A DNA stretch of 64,000 nt from Comamonadaceae bacterium. Lineage in GTDB: Bacteria > Pseudomonadota > Gammaproteobacteria > Burkholderiales > Burkholderiaceae_C. The notes beneath the pieces are model-generated. The model made no database searches, was not told where the DNA came from, and saw only the letters and a list, made by a program, of their open reading frames with translations. Within the stretch, counting starts at the first letter, position 1; every line of letters begins with the position of its first letter. The DNA lies in contig JAIXOM010000043.1 in NCBI GenBank assembly GCA_027486755.1, positions 32,412 through 96,411 on the forward strand, given 5' to 3'. A program made the position numbers and the translations under genes. Below, piece after piece: positions 44,060-52,918 of this stretch.

Positions 44060-45151
44060 TTACCGCTTGGCCGCAGGAGCGGCAGCGGAGGCTTGCAGGG
44101 CAGCTTTTGCGGCTTTGACCGGGGCCGAACTGGCCAGTACGGTGTCACGGCCGAGTTCGGGGTGATCCTTGAGCATGCCGGCGCCATACAGGGGCTTGTA
44201 AGCACCCTGGTGGCAGGTCGCGCAGTTGAGCTTGGCGACGTCGCCGAGTTCGCCTTTGCGGTGCCCCGGGAATACCTCGGTCAAGGTCTCCATGTAGTTC
44301 AGGTTGAGGTCGCGGGCCATGCGGATGCCATGCCATGCGGTTACGCGCTGGGGCGGTCCGCCCTCCCATTGAGCGATGTTGCGGGTGTTGTGGCAATAGG
44401 AGCAGTTAACGCCCAGGGAGGACGACATGTGCATCATCAGCCCATAGGTCCACTCGGCCTGCTTGATCGAGGCGCGGTTGCCTGAAGGCAGCGCCGTGTT
44501 GCCGTTGACCCGGATTTCTTCCTTGCCCAGTAAGAAGGGGGTGAAGGGGTCGTTGGGCAGCGAGGACAGGCCTACGGTTTTTGCCGGCGAGTTTTGCCCG
44601 GCGGTATCGCCAATGAAATTGGCGCCTTTGGGAGCGTTGTTGGCGGTGAACCAGATGTCCTTAGGAACCGGCTGGCCGCGGTGGCAGGTGAAACAGGTCA
44701 CGCCGGTCTCGGCCACGTGATTTTTCCAGTCGGTGTTGATGTGCTGGGTCATCTCCACCATCTTGCGAGCCACCACTTTGGTGTACTTGCTTTCGTCGGC
44801 GAAGTTGGCCACGTTGTGGCAATAGGCACAGCCCTGCTCCGGTGCGATCCAGGCCGTCATATTGACCATCAGCCGGTTGAATTGCCCTACGCTCAAATCT
44901 CCCAGTACCTTGACGTTCTGGTAGACCTGACCGGCTTTCGGTCCGTCGGGCGAGGCCTGCGGCGTGGCCTCAGGTACTTGATTGGCCTCTTGCTGCTTCT
45001 CGACGGTGGCGGGGTTGTAGACCTGCACCATTCCGGTGCCGGCGTAGCCGTGCTGAACGCTGATGACGGGCGGCCGCTCGCAGGCGGCAAGCAGTGCCAC
45101 CGAAGCCAGGCCCAGCAGCCTGAGGGCAGTTTGGATGGACGGCGTACTCAT
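44060..45151 (-). CDS. pufC: Reaction-centre tetraheme cytochrome c subunit
   Basis: A 363-residue periplasmic cytochrome anchored as a lipoprotein (lipobox LLAAC, Cys24). Four heme sites are visible: Cys108-x2-Cys-His112, Cys153-x2-Cys-His157, Cys250-x2-Cys-His254 and Cys310-x2-Cys-His314. It re-reduces the photo-oxidised special pair. The mature C-terminus is Ala/Lys rich. ATG overlaps the pufM stop (ATGA); a strong terminator follows. Confidence 0.97.
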   Translation of the reverse strand: MSTPSIQTALRLLGLASVALLAACERPPVISVQHGYAGTGMVQVYNPATVEKQQEANQVPEATPQASPDGPKAGQVYQNVKVLGDLSVGQFNRLMVNMTAWIAPEQGCAYCHNVANFADESKYTKVVARKMVEMTQHINTDWKNHVAETGVTCFTCHRGQPVPKDIWFTANNAPKGANFIGDTAGQNSPAKTVGLSSLPNDPFTPFLLGKEEIRVNGNTALPSGNRASIKQAEWTYGLMMHMSSSLGVNCSYCHNTRNIAQWEGGPPQRVTAWHGIRMARDLNLNYMETLTEVFPGHRKGELGDVAKLNCATCHQGAYKPLYGAGMLKDHPELGRDTVLASSAPVKAAKAALQASAAAPAAKR

Positions 45152-46134
45152 GGCTTGACTCCAGAAGGGGTGGCTTGCAGGGCCGGGTCAGTGACAGCCG
45201 GGAAGACATCGGGGTAGGGCGGTGCCACTCCGTGCTTGACGGCCCAAAGGTACCAGTTGTCGACCACCGTGCCGGTCAGCAAGATGCCGATACCACCGGT
45301 GAGTGTGGTCAGCACGGCGAACCACCAGGCCCAGCGGTGAATCGATTCCATGGAGGCGTTGAAGCCCATGGTCCAGCGCCAGAACAAGGCGGCGCGCTCG
45401 CTGGCGGTACCGCGATCGACGATTTGCTCGATCTCGCGCTCGCCGCCGTAGCGGCCCACTGCCAGGATGGTGGCGCCGTGCATGGCAAACAGCAGGGCTG
45501 AGCCATACAGGAAGGCGATCGACAGGGCGTGGAAGGGGTTGTAGAACAGGTTGCCGTAGCGCAGAGAGAACGCGGTCGTCCAGTCCAGGTGCGGGAAGAT
45601 GCCGTACGGGACTGCCTCGCCCCAGCTGCCCATCAGCACCGGCCTGAATAGGCCGAGCACCAGGAACAGCCACATCGCCGACAGGAAGGCATAGGGGATG
45701 TGCATGCCCAGACCGAGCTCGCGGGCTCGCCGCCAGGTGCGGGCGAACCACAGCAGCACTGACATCAGCAGGAACAAACTGGCCAGCAGGTACCAGCCGC
45801 CCTGGTTCATCGGCGGGATGCTCAGCCCGTACTGCGGCGGCGGCGGCTCCAAGGCCAACCAGAACAGTTGGCGGATGAACTGAATGGGGTCCCAGTTCAC
45901 CTGGGCCAGCATATTGAAGCCGATGATGTTGAAGGCCAGGGTGCCAAAGATGAGGGACGCCAGACCGAGGCCGCCCAGATAGATGGGCCCGAGTTGGGCG
46001 TTGCCCAATTTGCCCAGCCAGTAGCTGATGAAAGGCTGGCCGGTGCGTGGGCTGTTGCCATGGCCCAGTTCCACACCTGGCGAGACGGGCCCGACCGCGT
46101 TGACGGTGGTGAAGATGTTTTGATATTGCGGCAT
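45148..46134 (-). CDS. pufM: Reaction-centre M subunit
   Basis: A 328-residue core subunit with five transmembrane helices. The M signature [22 protein letters not shown] holds the special-pair His region (about residues 197-218), and [19 protein letters not shown] the iron/quinone region. With L it binds bacteriochlorophyll, bacteriopheophytin, quinones and the non-heme iron. It follows pufL by 16 bases with AAGGAG. Confidence 0.98.
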   Translation of the reverse strand: MPQYQNIFTTVNAVGPVSPGVELGHGNSPRTGQPFISYWLGKLGNAQLGPIYLGGLGLASLIFGTLAFNIIGFNMLAQVNWDPIQFIRQLFWLALEPPPPQYGLSIPPMNQGGWYLLASLFLLMSVLLWFARTWRRARELGLGMHIPYAFLSAMWLFLVLGLFRPVLMGSWGEAVPYGIFPHLDWTTAFSLRYGNLFYNPFHALSIAFLYGSALLFAMHGATILAVGRYGGEREIEQIVDRGTASERAALFWRWTMGFNASMESIHRWAWWFAVLTTLTGGIGILLTGTVVDNWYLWAVKHGVAPPYPDVFPAVTDPALQATPSGVKP

Positions 46135-46150
46135 GCTCAGATCTCCTTGC

Positions 46151-46990
46151 TCACTGCAGGGGCCATTGCGACCAGATCGGCAGGTTCAGCCACCAGCCCC
46201 ACCACTCAGGCCAGCCCCGGGTCCAGAAGGGGCCGCTGAGCACGATGCACAGGGCACTGAACAGGCCAGAGGCCAGGGCCAGGAACAGTCCCAGGCGGTG
46301 TATGCCCAAGGTACCGATCGAATACCCGATGACGTCGCGAAAGAAGGTGTCTTCATGTTCAGGCGTCTTGACCTCCTGGCCACGGCCAGGATTGGTCGAC
46401 GAGAGAACCAGGCCACCGTGCAGCGAAAGGGCGAAGGCGGTGGTGAAGAAAAAGCTCACCGCGATCATGTGCGCGGGGTTGTAGTGAAAGTGCAGGTACT
46501 GATAACCCACGTTGGATACCCAGTCCAGATGGCTGTAGATCCCATAAGGGAAGCCATGGCCCCAGGCGCCCATCAGCACCGGGCGGACCACCACCAGGGT
46601 GGCGTAGGCCACGATGGCTGCGCCAAAGGCCACGGGGACGTGGTAACCCATGCCCAGCTTGCGGCAGATTTCCACCTCACGCAGTGCCCAGGAAATAAAG
46701 GCGCCGAGCGCGCAGACGGTGATCAGCTGCCACAGACCGCCTTCGAGAAGCGGCGCAAAGCGCAGGCCATACGACAGGTCTGGTGGCGCGATGCTGATCT
46801 GCCAAAGATTCCAGGTGGGTCCCATCGCTGCACCCCAGAGGATCAGCGCGGTCCCCAGGAAGGCGAAGAAGATCGTCGTGACGCCGAAGAAGCCGACGTA
46901 AAAAGGGCCGAGCCAGAAGTCGAACAGGTCGCCACCGAGCAAGGTGCCGCCGCGGACTCTGTATTTTTTTTCAAAGTTGAGCATGGCCAT
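46151..46990 (-). CDS. pufL: Reaction-centre L subunit
   Basis: A 279-residue core subunit, N-terminus [20 protein letters not shown], with five helices. [20 protein letters not shown] carries His ligands of the special pair and iron (about residues 168-187), and [15 protein letters not shown] the second iron His. AGGAGAG precedes the ATG. A long intergenic hairpin separates it from pufA. Confidence 0.98.
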   Translation of the reverse strand: MAMLNFEKKYRVRGGTLLGGDLFDFWLGPFYVGFFGVTTIFFAFLGTALILWGAAMGPTWNLWQISIAPPDLSYGLRFAPLLEGGLWQLITVCALGAFISWALREVEICRKLGMGYHVPVAFGAAIVAYATLVVVRPVLMGAWGHGFPYGIYSHLDWVSNVGYQYLHFHYNPAHMIAVSFFFTTAFALSLHGGLVLSSTNPGRGQEVKTPEHEDTFFRDVIGYSIGTLGIHRLGLFLALASGLFSALCIVLSGPFWTRGWPEWWGWWLNLPIWSQWPLQ

Positions 46991-47035
46991 GGTCAGGCTC
47001 TCCTGTCGATTGAGAGATAAAGGTTTTTTCGATTA

Positions 47036-47065
47036 CGGCGCAGACGCCTTGCGACGCCTGCGCCG
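47036..47065 (-). promoter_or_regulatory. pufA-pufL intercistronic RNA hairpin
   Basis: On the minus-strand RNA a 13-bp stem (11 Watson-Crick or better pairs plus two or three G-U) closes a GCAA tetraloop of the GNRA class. It lies 8 bases after the pufA stop and about 45 before pufL. By analogy with Rhodobacter, it would block 3' exonucleases and raise pufBA over pufLM. Confidence 0.75.
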
Positions 47066-47073
47066 ATTCCCGG

Positions 47074-47271
47074 TCAGGACTTGGCCGCTGGGGTGGGTGC
47101 GGGCAGTGGTGCGTTCTGTGCTGCAACCGGTGCCTTGCGGGCGCCGTCGAGCCAGTTGAACTTGTTCGTGCTGAGCAAGATGAGGTGAATCATCGCTGCC
47201 AGACCGAACAGGAACACGCCTTGGACCACCATGGCACGCAGGGGGTCGTAAAGTCGCCAAATTCTCCACAT
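47074..47271 (-). CDS. pufA: LH1 antenna alpha polypeptide
   Basis: A 65-residue antenna protein. [14 protein letters not shown] is the classic LH1 alpha start; the single helix carries His29 (AAMIHLILL), the bacteriochlorophyll ligand, and Trp40 follows at +11 (NKFNWLDG). A 20-residue Ala/Pro-rich tail extends into the periplasm. The ribosome site AGGAG overlaps the stop codon of the preceding unknown gene, ten bases away, so the two are tightly coupled. Confidence 0.96.
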   Translation of the reverse strand: MWRIWRLYDPLRAMVVQGVFLFGLAAMIHLILLSTNKFNWLDGARKAPVAAQNAPLPAPTPAAKS

Positions 47272-47281
47272 GGTTTTTCTC

Positions 47282-47506
47282 CTAGATGATGTGAGACATG
47301 AATGTGTAAACAGCCGCATGGACGCCCGAAAAGATGCTGCTCTTTTGCTCCGCACCGGGCAGCCAGCTTTGCCAGTGCACACCGAGCAGTTGGCCCAGTA
47401 AAGCGATGGCAAGCAGAAGCACGAAGCAGGGCACAACGATCAGCGCAAGCATGAGCTTGTCTTCCCGGCGGGCTGGCTTATTGCTGGAATAAGACATGTC
47501 GTTCAT
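47282..47506 (-). CDS. Unknown 74-residue single-helix membrane protein between pufB and pufA
   Basis: Not recognised. It has a polar, charged N-terminus ([11 protein letters not shown]), one helix (about 19-42, [24 protein letters not shown]) and a C-terminal region [14 protein letters not shown] then [13 protein letters not shown]. It has a good ribosome site (GGAGA, 7 bases before ATG) and its TAG overlaps the pufA ribosome site, so it is very likely translated. Gln39, Trp45 and Trp48 have the same spacing as His37, Trp43 and Trp46 of PufB. It may be a diverged LH beta without the pigment ligand, a PufQ- or PufX-type assembly protein, or new. Confidence 0.75.
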   Translation of the reverse strand: MNDMSYSSNKPARREDKLMLALIVVPCFVLLLAIALLGQLLGVHWQSWLPGAEQKSSIFSGVHAAVYTFMSHII

Positions 47507-47537
47507 GAGGTTGTCTCCATTCAAAGGCCGGTTTAGA

Positions 47538-47681
47538 TCAGAACCAGGGGCGCCACGCCCACACCAGAGCATGGGCGATCACGGCAACTGCCGTGAATCC
47601 CACCAGACCCTGGAAGTAGTAGGTGTGGAACTCCTGAGCCTCTTCGTCGGTCAGTCCGGAAATGGACGTGCGATTCGACAT
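47538..47681 (-). CDS. pufB: LH1 antenna beta polypeptide
   Basis: A 47-residue protein: [19 protein letters not shown], then a single helix and [12 protein letters not shown] at the C-terminus. His37 is the bacteriochlorophyll ligand, His19 the outer-ring His, and the Trp cluster is typical of LH1 beta. AAAGGAG precedes the ATG by a few bases. It is the first puf gene, 139 bases after bchZ on the same strand, and is separated from pufA by an extra gene. Confidence 0.96.
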   Translation of the reverse strand: MSNRTSISGLTDEEAQEFHTYYFQGLVGFTAVAVIAHALVWAWRPWF

Positions 47682-47820
47682 ACGAATGCTCCTTTTCAAT
47701 CAAGGCCGCAAGGCCTGTCGCTGCGCGCAGCCCGCGCAGCCTGGGCGTCCACAGCACCTTTGCTGCGGCATGGGATGGACCGCGCCGCAAGGCGTGGGTC
47801 ACACAAATGTCGAGAGCGGC

Positions 47821-49323
47821 TCATGCCGGCTCCCCCAGTCCTAGCGCCAGGCCGGCGCTACGCACCAACTCCTCGGTCACTTCGGGCAGATCTTGTTCAT
47901 GCGCGCTGCGCTCGGCCTGATCGCGCAGGCGCTTGGCGGCAGAAATTTGCACCAACACCGGCTGCCGTGCCACCAGATCAGCTAGTGCCGTCTGCGCCTG
48001 CTGCTGCCAGGGCCGCTGTGCCCGCTCGCGCGCCAGTGTGGGCTCGACCCGGTCCATGTCCGTGCCCAGGGGCAGGATGTGAAACAGCGCATCAAACAGC
48101 GCGTTGCAGACTTCCTGGATCAGATAGGTGGCGCCGCTGTAGCCCATGAAGGGTGTGCCGGTGTGCCGCCGGATGATGGCGCCAGGGAAGGAGGCAGGAA
48201 TGAAGGCTGCCCGCATCGGACTGCTGCCGCCAGCCTCGCTCATGTACATGCGTTCGTTGTAGCTGCCAAAAAGAATCAGCGGCATCTGCTTGTGCACCAG
48301 CTCGCGCACCTGGGCGTTGTCGGTCTTCTCGCCCGGTTTACGCGAGACCGCGAACTTGCAGGGCAGGCCCATCTCGATCTCGAGGAAGTTGCGCAGGCCC
48401 CGGGCATAGGTGTCGGTGGCCACCACCGCGAAGCTGGCCGTGGCAAAAAAGTCTTGCGTCACCGAACGCCAGAGGTCCCACACTGGCTTGATGGTGGTGT
48501 GGCGCTCGCGCTCGATGAAGGGCTCGGGATCGAGGTCGAGCAGCTGACCGAGGGTGCGCAGGAACTTGGTGGTGCTGTGCAGGCCGATCGGTGCCTGCAA
48601 GTAGGGCCGCTCGAGGGCTTCGCACAGCAGGCGGCCGAATTCGCGGTACATGCAGATGTTGACATCGGCTTCGACCAGGCGCGAGACATCGGCCAAGTGG
48701 CTGCCCAGCGGGAACACCAGATTGATCTCAGCGCCTATGCCCTGCACCAGGCGGCGAATTTCCGCCAAATCGCTGGCGCTGTTGAAGGCGCCGTAGCTGG
48801 GGCCGATGATGTTGACCCGCGGCCGCTCGCCTGCCTTGCGCTCGCGCTTGGGCACCTTCTTCATGCCGTATTCAGTCCACAGCCAGAGCATGGCGCGGTT
48901 GGCGCATTGCCATTGGTCTTCGTCGATGGTGCGCGGCAAAAAGCGCATCAGGCCAGTGCCCTCGGGGGTGACGCCGCCGCCGATCATCTCGGCGATCGAG
49001 CCGGTGACCACCACGGCCGGCAGGTCAGGGTCGAGCGAGCCGTGCGCACGCTTCATCGCGCCTTCGGTGCCTTCGCGGCCCAGTTGTTCTTCGGCCAATC
49101 CGGTGACCACTATCGGCAATTCATGCGGTGGCAGCGCATCGGTGTAGTGCAGCACCGAGGTCACGGGCAGGTTCTCGCAACCCACCGGTCCGTCGATCAC
49201 CACCTGCAGGCCCTTGATCGCGGTAAACACATACACCGCGCCCCAATAGCCACCGGCGCGGTCGTGGTCGAGCACCAAGGGTGTCTTGCCGCTCATATCG
49301 GGTCCTGAGATGGGCTCGCTCAT
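47821..49323 (-). CDS. bchZ: Chlorophyllide reductase subunit Z
   Basis: A 500-residue NifK/BchB-like subunit of chlorophyllide a reductase, which reduces ring B to give the bacteriochlorin. [34 protein letters not shown] (Cys ligand region) and [18 protein letters not shown] mark the family. ATG overlaps the bchY stop (ATGA). The puf genes follow. Confidence 0.97.
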   Translation of the reverse strand: MSEPISGPDMSGKTPLVLDHDRAGGYWGAVYVFTAIKGLQVVIDGPVGCENLPVTSVLHYTDALPPHELPIVVTGLAEEQLGREGTEGAMKRAHGSLDPDLPAVVVTGSIAEMIGGGVTPEGTGLMRFLPRTIDEDQWQCANRAMLWLWTEYGMKKVPKRERKAGERPRVNIIGPSYGAFNSASDLAEIRRLVQGIGAEINLVFPLGSHLADVSRLVEADVNICMYREFGRLLCEALERPYLQAPIGLHSTTKFLRTLGQLLDLDPEPFIERERHTTIKPVWDLWRSVTQDFFATASFAVVATDTYARGLRNFLEIEMGLPCKFAVSRKPGEKTDNAQVRELVHKQMPLILFGSYNERMYMSEAGGSSPMRAAFIPASFPGAIIRRHTGTPFMGYSGATYLIQEVCNALFDALFHILPLGTDMDRVEPTLARERAQRPWQQQAQTALADLVARQPVLVQISAAKRLRDQAERSAHEQDLPEVTEELVRSAGLALGLGEPA

Positions 49324-50849
49324 GACCCCATCTCCTCGGCCTTGGCTTTTTTGCGCTTCTTCTCAGCCATGCGCCGCATGTCGGCTTTGAATTCCGGGTG
49401 CATCACCGGCGGCTCCTGCCAGACGCCAGCTTCATCGCCGATGCCCACGCTGCCAAAGAAATCCTTCATCGCGTCAAAGCGGGCCTGGTTGCCCATGGCC
49501 GCCTGTACGACCTGGATCAGTGAGCCCACACCGGCTGCGCCCATCAAGGGCCGGGCGGAGATCAGGTTGGTGAAGTACAGCGAGGGGATGCAGGCCTCTT
49601 TGGCGGCCTGCACCACAGGCGTGGTGCCAATGGCCAGCTGCGGCTTGAATTCGCGCACGGCGGCGATGTCCTGCTCCAGCGAGGCGCGAAACTGCACGTG
49701 CACGCCCTTGGACTGCAGCCAGGCCGCGTCATGGGCGTTCCAGGGGGTGGCCGGGCAGGCCGAGCCCACATAGGGAAGCTCGGCGCCGCATTCGATCAGC
49801 AGACGGGCCACCAGCAGCTCAGAGCCTTCGTAGCCGCTCAGGGTGATACGGCCTTGAATGCGCGCTTGTGCCAGCAGGCCGCGCATGGCGCCCAGGGTCT
49901 GGTTGCGCGCCAGATCGATCTTCTCGCTGGCCACACCGCAGGCTTGGCCGATGGCGCCGAGCCAATCATGGGTGCCCTCGATGCCCACCGGAGCTGAGCC
50001 CACGATGGGCCGGCCGGCGGCCTGGAATTCGCGCACGCTGGCGGTGTAGAAGGGGTGTATGGCGGCCACTGCAGAGCAGTCGAGCGCTGCATACAGTTCG
50101 CGCCATTCGCGGGTCGGTACGGTGGCGCCGACGGCTAACCCCATGGGCGCAATCATCTGGCCGATGATGACGGGATCGGCCGGGAACATTTCGCCCAGCA
50201 GGCTGATGGTGGGCGCTCCGGTGCGGGCCTGCCGGGGTTGGGCCACCGGGCCAGCCATGGCTTCTTCGCGGGCGTAGCGCAGCATCGCGCCGGCCAGTAC
50301 GTCCTTGGCTTCGGCATGGGTGGGCACACCAAAACCGGGCACGTCGATACCGATGATGCGCACGCCGTTGATCTGCTTGGGCAGCAGTTGCAACGGCACG
50401 CCGCTGGCGGTGGGCACACACAGGTTGATGATGACGATGGCATCGAGCTTGTCGGGGTCGGCCTCGCGGTGCACCGCCTCGCGGATGTCCTCGAACAGCT
50501 TGCCGGTGACCAGGGTCTCGGAGTTGAAGGGCACATAGCCTACGCTGCGCCGGGCGCCGTAGAAGTGCGAGGTGAAGGTCAGACCGTAAACACAGCAGGC
50601 CGAGCCCGAGAGGATGGTGGCGGTGCGGCGCATGCGCAGACCCACCCGCAGCGAGCCGAAGGCTGGGCACATGCTTTGCGGCTGGTCGTGCGGGCCCTTG
50701 GGGTAGTCTTGCGCATACTGCTCCAGCACCTCGCTTTTGCCGGCGCTGGCTGCAGCCTTGAGCAATTCGTCCTTGCCGGCGTGGCAGCCCAAGCCCTGCT
50801 CGGAGGTGGCCGCCGGGTTGGGCAGTGGGGTGATGGGTATGGATTTCAT
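49320..50849 (-). CDS. bchY: Chlorophyllide reductase subunit Y
   Basis: A 509-residue NifD/BchN-like subunit forming the catalytic YZ complex. Cys-containing segments [14 protein letters not shown] and [21 protein letters not shown] in the N-terminal part would bind the [4Fe-4S] cluster; [19 protein letters not shown] lies centrally. The C-terminal tail is Lys/Glu-rich ([15 protein letters not shown]). It starts seven bases after the bchX stop. Confidence 0.96.
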   Translation of the reverse strand: MKSIPITPLPNPAATSEQGLGCHAGKDELLKAAASAGKSEVLEQYAQDYPKGPHDQPQSMCPAFGSLRVGLRMRRTATILSGSACCVYGLTFTSHFYGARRSVGYVPFNSETLVTGKLFEDIREAVHREADPDKLDAIVIINLCVPTASGVPLQLLPKQINGVRIIGIDVPGFGVPTHAEAKDVLAGAMLRYAREEAMAGPVAQPRQARTGAPTISLLGEMFPADPVIIGQMIAPMGLAVGATVPTREWRELYAALDCSAVAAIHPFYTASVREFQAAGRPIVGSAPVGIEGTHDWLGAIGQACGVASEKIDLARNQTLGAMRGLLAQARIQGRITLSGYEGSELLVARLLIECGAELPYVGSACPATPWNAHDAAWLQSKGVHVQFRASLEQDIAAVREFKPQLAIGTTPVVQAAKEACIPSLYFTNLISARPLMGAAGVGSLIQVVQAAMGNQARFDAMKDFFGSVGIGDEAGVWQEPPVMHPEFKADMRRMAEKKRKKAKAEEMGS

Positions 50850-50856
50850 GGCCCGC

Positions 50857-51861
50857 TCAGACGGTTTCGTAGACGACTTCGAGGCTGGGCTTGACGATCT
50901 GCTGCTTGCCGGTCATGTCCACCTCGGTGGCCGGCTCGAGCACCACATCGCGGCCGACGGCCGAGGCGCTGAACAGGCCCAGCAGGGCGTCTTGCGTCAG
51001 CGGTGTGGGACGCTGTGGCGGCGCCTCGCCCACGTTGGCAGCCAGGCTCTCGAACAGCGGACCCCAGTCACCACCGGGCTTGCCGATGATTTCGTAGCTG
51101 GCACTCTTGCGGCGGATGTCTTCATGGGCCGGAATCGCTGCGAGCACCGGTATGCCGGCCAGCTCGGCGAAGGCCGCTGCCTCGCCGGTGCCGTCGTCCT
51201 TGTTGATCACCACGCCGGCAACACCGACATTGCCGCCGAGCTTGCGGAAGTACTCGACTGCCGAGCAGACGTTGTTGGCCACATAGAGCGACTGCAAGTC
51301 GTTGCTGGCCACCACGATCACTTTTTGGCACATGTCGCGGGCAATCGGCAGCCCGAAACCACCGCAGACCACATCGCCCAGGAAGTCCAGCAGCACGTAG
51401 TCAAAACCCCAGTCGTGAAAGCCCAGCTTTTCCAGGGTCTCGAAGCCGTGGATGATGCCGCGGCCGCCGCAGCCGCGACCGACTTCCGGGCCGCCGAGCT
51501 CCATCGCGAACACGCCGTCGCGCTTGAAGCAGACGTCACTGATGGACACCGGCTCGCCAGCGAGCTTTTTCTTGGACGAGGTCTCGATGATGGTTGGGCA
51601 GGCCTTGCCGCCAAAGAGCAAGCTGGTGGTATCGCTCTTGGGGTCACAGCCGATAAGCAGCACTTTCTTGCCTTGCTGGGCCATCATGTAGCTCAGATTG
51701 GCCAGGGTGAAGCTTTTGCCGATCCCGCCTTTGCCGTAAATCGCAATGATCTGGGTTTCCTTGGTCGGTGCGCCGGTGGCCACGGGCGCCGGTTCAATGG
51801 CAGCCTCCTGGCGCAGTTGCTGTACGAACTGGATGGTCTGGGCGGGGGAATTGGGGCTCAT
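50857..51861 (-). CDS. bchX: Chlorophyllide reductase ATP-binding subunit X
   Basis: A 334-residue NifH-like iron-sulfur ATPase that donates electrons to BchYZ. The P-loop is YGKGGIGKS (about 42-50); Cys residues in GRGCGGRGI and GDVVCGGFG would ligate the bridging [4Fe-4S] cluster. It has the N-terminal extension seen in BchX. The start codon shares one base with the bchC stop (TGATG). Confidence 0.97.
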   Translation of the reverse strand: MSPNSPAQTIQFVQQLRQEAAIEPAPVATGAPTKETQIIAIYGKGGIGKSFTLANLSYMMAQQGKKVLLIGCDPKSDTTSLLFGGKACPTIIETSSKKKLAGEPVSISDVCFKRDGVFAMELGGPEVGRGCGGRGIIHGFETLEKLGFHDWGFDYVLLDFLGDVVCGGFGLPIARDMCQKVIVVASNDLQSLYVANNVCSAVEYFRKLGGNVGVAGVVINKDDGTGEAAAFAELAGIPVLAAIPAHEDIRRKSASYEIIGKPGGDWGPLFESLAANVGEAPPQRPTPLTQDALLGLFSASAVGRDVVLEPATEVDMTGKQQIVKPSLEVVYETV

Positions 51862-52814
51862 CAGTGTCTCCAGTCAAGAATCATCTTTAGGCAGTTGCTG
51901 TCGCCAAAAGCCTGTTCATAGGCTTCGTGCGCTCGCCCTGGGCTTTGGGTGTGAGTGATCAATCCGTCCAGCGAGAGCCTGCCGTCATGAACCAGTTCGG
52001 TGGTGGCCAGCAGGTCGGCCCGCTTCCATTCGGAGGCCACGCGGATGGTGGCCTCGCGCATGAAGGCCTGCGGGTAGGCAAAGCTGATGTCTTGCTTGTA
52101 AAAGCCGGCCAGCACCACCTCACCGCCGGGCTTGAGCCGCCCGATCAGGGAATTGATGATGGAGGCATCGCCGCTGACGTCATAGATGGCCGGATAGTCC
52201 TTGCGCTCGTCGTCCTTGGGGTCGATGACGCTGTAGCCTTCGCCGCCGGTGCGCCGCTCGGCATGGGTTTCCCAGACCACCGGCGCTGGCGCGCCAGCGG
52301 CCACCGTCAAGCGAGCCAGCAAGCGGCCCATGATGCCGTGGCCAATGATGAGCGCCGGCGGTGCCGCTGGCTCCCGGGTACCACCGACGGCCACGCTGTG
52401 ATAGGCGGTGGCTGCCAAGGCGAGCAGGGTGGCTTTTTGTTCCAGGGCGGCCTGCACCTTGACTACACGGGCGCTGGCGGCCACCAGGCGGGAGCCGGCG
52501 CCACCGAAGAGGTTGAAAACGCCTTCGAAGCTGTGCGAGCCCGGCACAAACACCCGATCGCCCAGCGCCAGGCCTTCATTGCCCTCGGGGTGCATGCGCA
52601 CGATGTGGCCGGTGGTCTCGTAGCCTGGCACCAGGGGATAGCCCATGCCGGGGAAGGCGGGCATGCTGCCGTCCCAGAGCAGTCGCTCGGTGCCGGTGCT
52701 GATGCCGCTGTAATCAACTTCGACTTCAATCTGGCCGGGGCTCAGTTCGCGCAGCTCCAACGACTGCACCGACAACTGGCGCGGGCTTTGAAACACGATG
52801 GCAGAGGCTTTCAT
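51861..52814 (-). CDS. bchC: 3-hydroxyethyl bacteriochlorophyllide a dehydrogenase
   Basis: A 317-residue zinc-free MDR-type dehydrogenase that oxidises the C3 hydroxyethyl group made by BchF/BchX-Z to acetyl. The family start is KASAIVFQSPRQLSVQSLEL, with YSGISTGTERLLWDGSMP and IIGHGIMGRLLARL (nucleotide-binding). Its ATG at 52814 lies six bases after the predicted -10, suggesting a leaderless message. It heads bchCXYZ-puf but is also reachable from crtEF. Confidence 0.95.
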   Translation of the reverse strand: MKASAIVFQSPRQLSVQSLELRELSPGQIEVEVDYSGISTGTERLLWDGSMPAFPGMGYPLVPGYETTGHIVRMHPEGNEGLALGDRVFVPGSHSFEGVFNLFGGAGSRLVAASARVVKVQAALEQKATLLALAATAYHSVAVGGTREPAAPPALIIGHGIMGRLLARLTVAAGAPAPVVWETHAERRTGGEGYSVIDPKDDERKDYPAIYDVSGDASIINSLIGRLKPGGEVVLAGFYKQDISFAYPQAFMREATIRVASEWKRADLLATTELVHDGRLSLDGLITHTQSPGRAHEAYEQAFGDSNCLKMILDWRH

Positions 52815-52817
52815 GAC

Positions 52818-52861
52818 TGCATTCTTGAGTTGACATTGTCATGTGTCAACTTAAATTGACG
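52818..52861 (-). promoter_or_regulatory. bchC promoter with two PpsR boxes 8 bp apart
   Basis: Distal box 52844-52861 (TGT-N12-ACG read on the plus strand) and proximal box 52818-52835 (TGC-N12-ACA) are 8 bp apart, the spacing known for cooperative CrtJ binding. The -35 TTGACA (52849-52844) lies in the distal box and the -10 AAGAAT (52826-52821) in the proximal one, 17 bp between them. Confidence 0.75.
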
Positions 52862-52918
52862 AATCGGGCGAGAAACTAGGGTAAACACTTAGTTTTCTGG
52901 GCTGAATGAGGGAATTGC

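Noticed and set aside
47282..47506. This gene as the LH1 beta gene pufB
   Set aside because: It lacks the ligand His; the genuine 47-residue pufB with both His and the Trp cluster is at 47538-47681.
47682..47820. A PpsR box in front of pufB
   Set aside because: No TGT-N12-ACA or one-mismatch version with a palindrome was found in the 139-bp gap after bchZ.
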